Positions 62,216-64,000 of a stretch of DNA of 64,000 nt are shown here, in pieces (within the stretch, counting starts at the first letter, position 1; each line of letters begins with the position of its first letter). The DNA comes from Steromphala cineraria (taxonomy: Eukaryota; Mollusca; Gastropoda; Trochida; Trochidae). The stretch lies in NCBI GenBank assembly GCA_916613615.1, contig OU744731.1, positions 51,684,645 to 51,748,644 of the forward strand, given 5' to 3'. Made by a program: the position numbers and the translations under genes. The notes beneath the pieces were generated by a model that was not told the DNA's origin, did not search any database, and worked only from the letters and a program-made list of their open reading frames with translations.

Positions 62216-64000
62216 TATATATTACCAACGGGTTTCTCATCATAGTTATCATCAGAGTAACTTGTACATCGTGTTCCTAATGGTATAGCGTGATTGCGCA
62301 AAGAATTGTAATACCCGGTTCACAATCTGTCCTGTTTACAAAATGTGCACAGATGAAGAGCTCTGAAAAATAAAACAAGGATTCTTTATAGAATATGACG
62401 TAGTGGATTACGTCCCTTGCAATTGTTAATGAATACCATTAGCGGTGATCTGGTATCTTGCAGTATGTAGCTTGGGGCAAATGTTTAAGCAAAGCAAGAA
62501 GATAAAGGCTGAGATAATTTGTTTTGGCACCATCCTTACCAAAAGAAGTAAAGTTATTCAATCTGAGGAAGATGTCAGATGCGTTAAAACAGGAGGGTTG
62601 AGAGGGGAGAAAATAGCCCGATAAAAGGGTCGGCACCAATCCTAAACTATGTTAAAAAAAGTTTATCTGCCTTTGAAGACAAATAATACTGTCACTTAAT
62701 CGATTTCGTTCTGAAAATATGGCATCATCAAAATAAGTGACGATGGTTGAAAAATTCCATTTGCATTAAGGAATACAGGAGCAGAATGAGCACTTAAACT
62801 TGTGGAGCTTTTTAGGGTGGACTCGGGGCAAAATACATTAGTCTCAGGTTCCTGATGTTTCATAACAAGGTATGTCTTGTACTCGTCCAGAGGCCTGGAC
62901 CACTCTTACAGTATCTTTCAACTATTTTGGGGCTGTTATTTGCGCTGGTCTGTCTTCTGTTGTTTAATGCCAAGATGCAGAAAGTTGTAATTCTGCCTGA
63001 AGCGTTTTTAACAGAAAAAGCTGTCAATGCTATGTGCCTCAAGTTTCGATCTTCTTTTATTAAACAAGCATCGCACTTATGAATTTCAATTAATATTTAC
63101 GGCTCTGTTTTGTTATCGATTCTCGTCACCAAATCCAAACAAATATTGAAGGAGTTACATTGCTTTAGTCCCTTTTAACTTGAAATGTATGACCTGTTCT
63201 TCAATAAGGTAATTGGATGTCAGATGTTTTGTTTCAAGTGTCTATTTCAGCTGTCAGCAATTACAACATGTTAAGATCAAACGTCTTCTTTTTACAGAAC
63301 TCATTACATTGTTAGATAGAAGTCATTACCAAGGTGATCAATAACTGTCAATGACGAGATCAGTACAAACGATACAGAAGATCAACAGGTCGTGTAGACT
63401 GCAGAAAAAACAAGAGTTGGAAATATTTGACTAATGTATCAGTGATATATGGATATATGACTTATGATTATACGCAATTTTAGAAAACAATAGAAGAACT
63501 ACTTTTTTCCGGTGTTAAGATACACATGATACATGATACACTACCTGATTAGACAAACATGATGCATTTGTAATTTAAGGCGCCAAAGGAATAGAGAAAG
63601 CTGATTCAAATTTACTGGCTAATTTCCTGACAACCCCATCTGATCAATTAATGCTTCTTTAATCAAATGTTTTTTTCATTTCGTAATGAATAAATGACGG
63701 CGAATATTCATGAGGCTTTTACAATTGAACGCAACATAACATATCACATTAATATTTATATACTTATAACATAGCACACTGAATATAGATTTGATAGAGA
63801 AGAATGAGTCAATGAGTCGTCAGAGACAAAGAGGAAGGCGTGTAAAAATAACAAGACAACTCGCTATGATATGAATATGTTGGAATTGTATCTTGACCAA
63901 TGCTAAATTGAAAGACAAAGAAAAGCTGACAATATTTCACTATAAGATATCAGGTATTGTCTTTGTGCCGTTGTAATACTTTAAGTTTTGTTTTCGGATC
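62216..64000. other. intergenic, no gene identified
   Basis: Anonymous sequence. The + ORF at 62855-63082 has one hydrophobic stretch (STILGLLFALVCLLLF) and the minus ORF at 62439-62639 is Leu-rich, but neither has splice signals, a recognisable domain or a conserved partner. Confidence 0.35.

Noticed and set aside
62855..63082. Small membrane protein ORF (STILGLLFALVCLLLF)
   Set aside because: One hydrophobic stretch in an AT-rich ORF is expected by chance, and the opposite strand is open over the same interval. No supporting signals.

Overview
The window is AT-rich (roughly one third GC), intron-bearing, gene-poor eukaryotic DNA. It carries Tc1-type transposons, CR1/L2-like and I-like LINE ends, tRNA-derived SINEs, hammerhead-ribozyme-bearing Penelope-like debris, and short repeats with (GACG/GACA)n runs next to 'gggggcata' or 'ggggtata' hairpins. 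This mixture suggests a lophotrochozoan, most likely a mollusc and probably a bivalve. That is an inference from repeat style, not a proven assignment. No prokaryotic operons, rRNA genes or CRISPR arrays were seen.

Layout. 1-5 kb: a SINE head, a 5'-truncated LINE with a clear 13-bp target-site duplication, and a degenerate hammerhead-like motif. 5.6-9.5 kb: the only convincing protein-coding gene. It has a 490-codon terminal exon with a strong 3' splice site and a downstream AATAAA, and it encodes an unrecognised, probably disordered, phosphorylation-site-rich protein. 10.4-11.4 kb: a nearly uniform 52-bp x 19 minisatellite. 13.2-14.6 kb: a foldback structure with two near-identical type I hammerhead ribozymes in opposite orientation, plus copies of an associated segment. 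17.0-18.0 kb: two coding-length minisatellites (21 bp x 9 and 18 bp x 16). 23-26 kb: a tRNA-like SINE, an orphan coding fragment and a decayed Tc1 copy (A).

26.6-52.2 kb is the largest structured region. At least five diverged modules lie head to tail in one orientation, recognised by shared blocks in a roughly conserved order. Two very short islands within them (57 bp and 43 bp) are invariant between copies while their surroundings have drifted, and both are flanked by splice-like signals on the + strand. Later insertions sit inside the modules: an I-like LINE end, a second Tc1 copy (B), mollusc-type short repeats, a tRNA SINE and a hairpin MITE.

52-64 kb holds little: a 35-bp minisatellite, a third Tc1 relative (C) with all three catalytic motifs recognisable across frameshifts, and an 872-bp non-autonomous element (D) with terminal inverted repeats of the same general family.

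The observations most worth following are the inverted pair of hammerhead ribozymes and the five-module tandem duplication with its conserved islands. All sequence comparisons were made by eye, so identities and boundaries are approximate.
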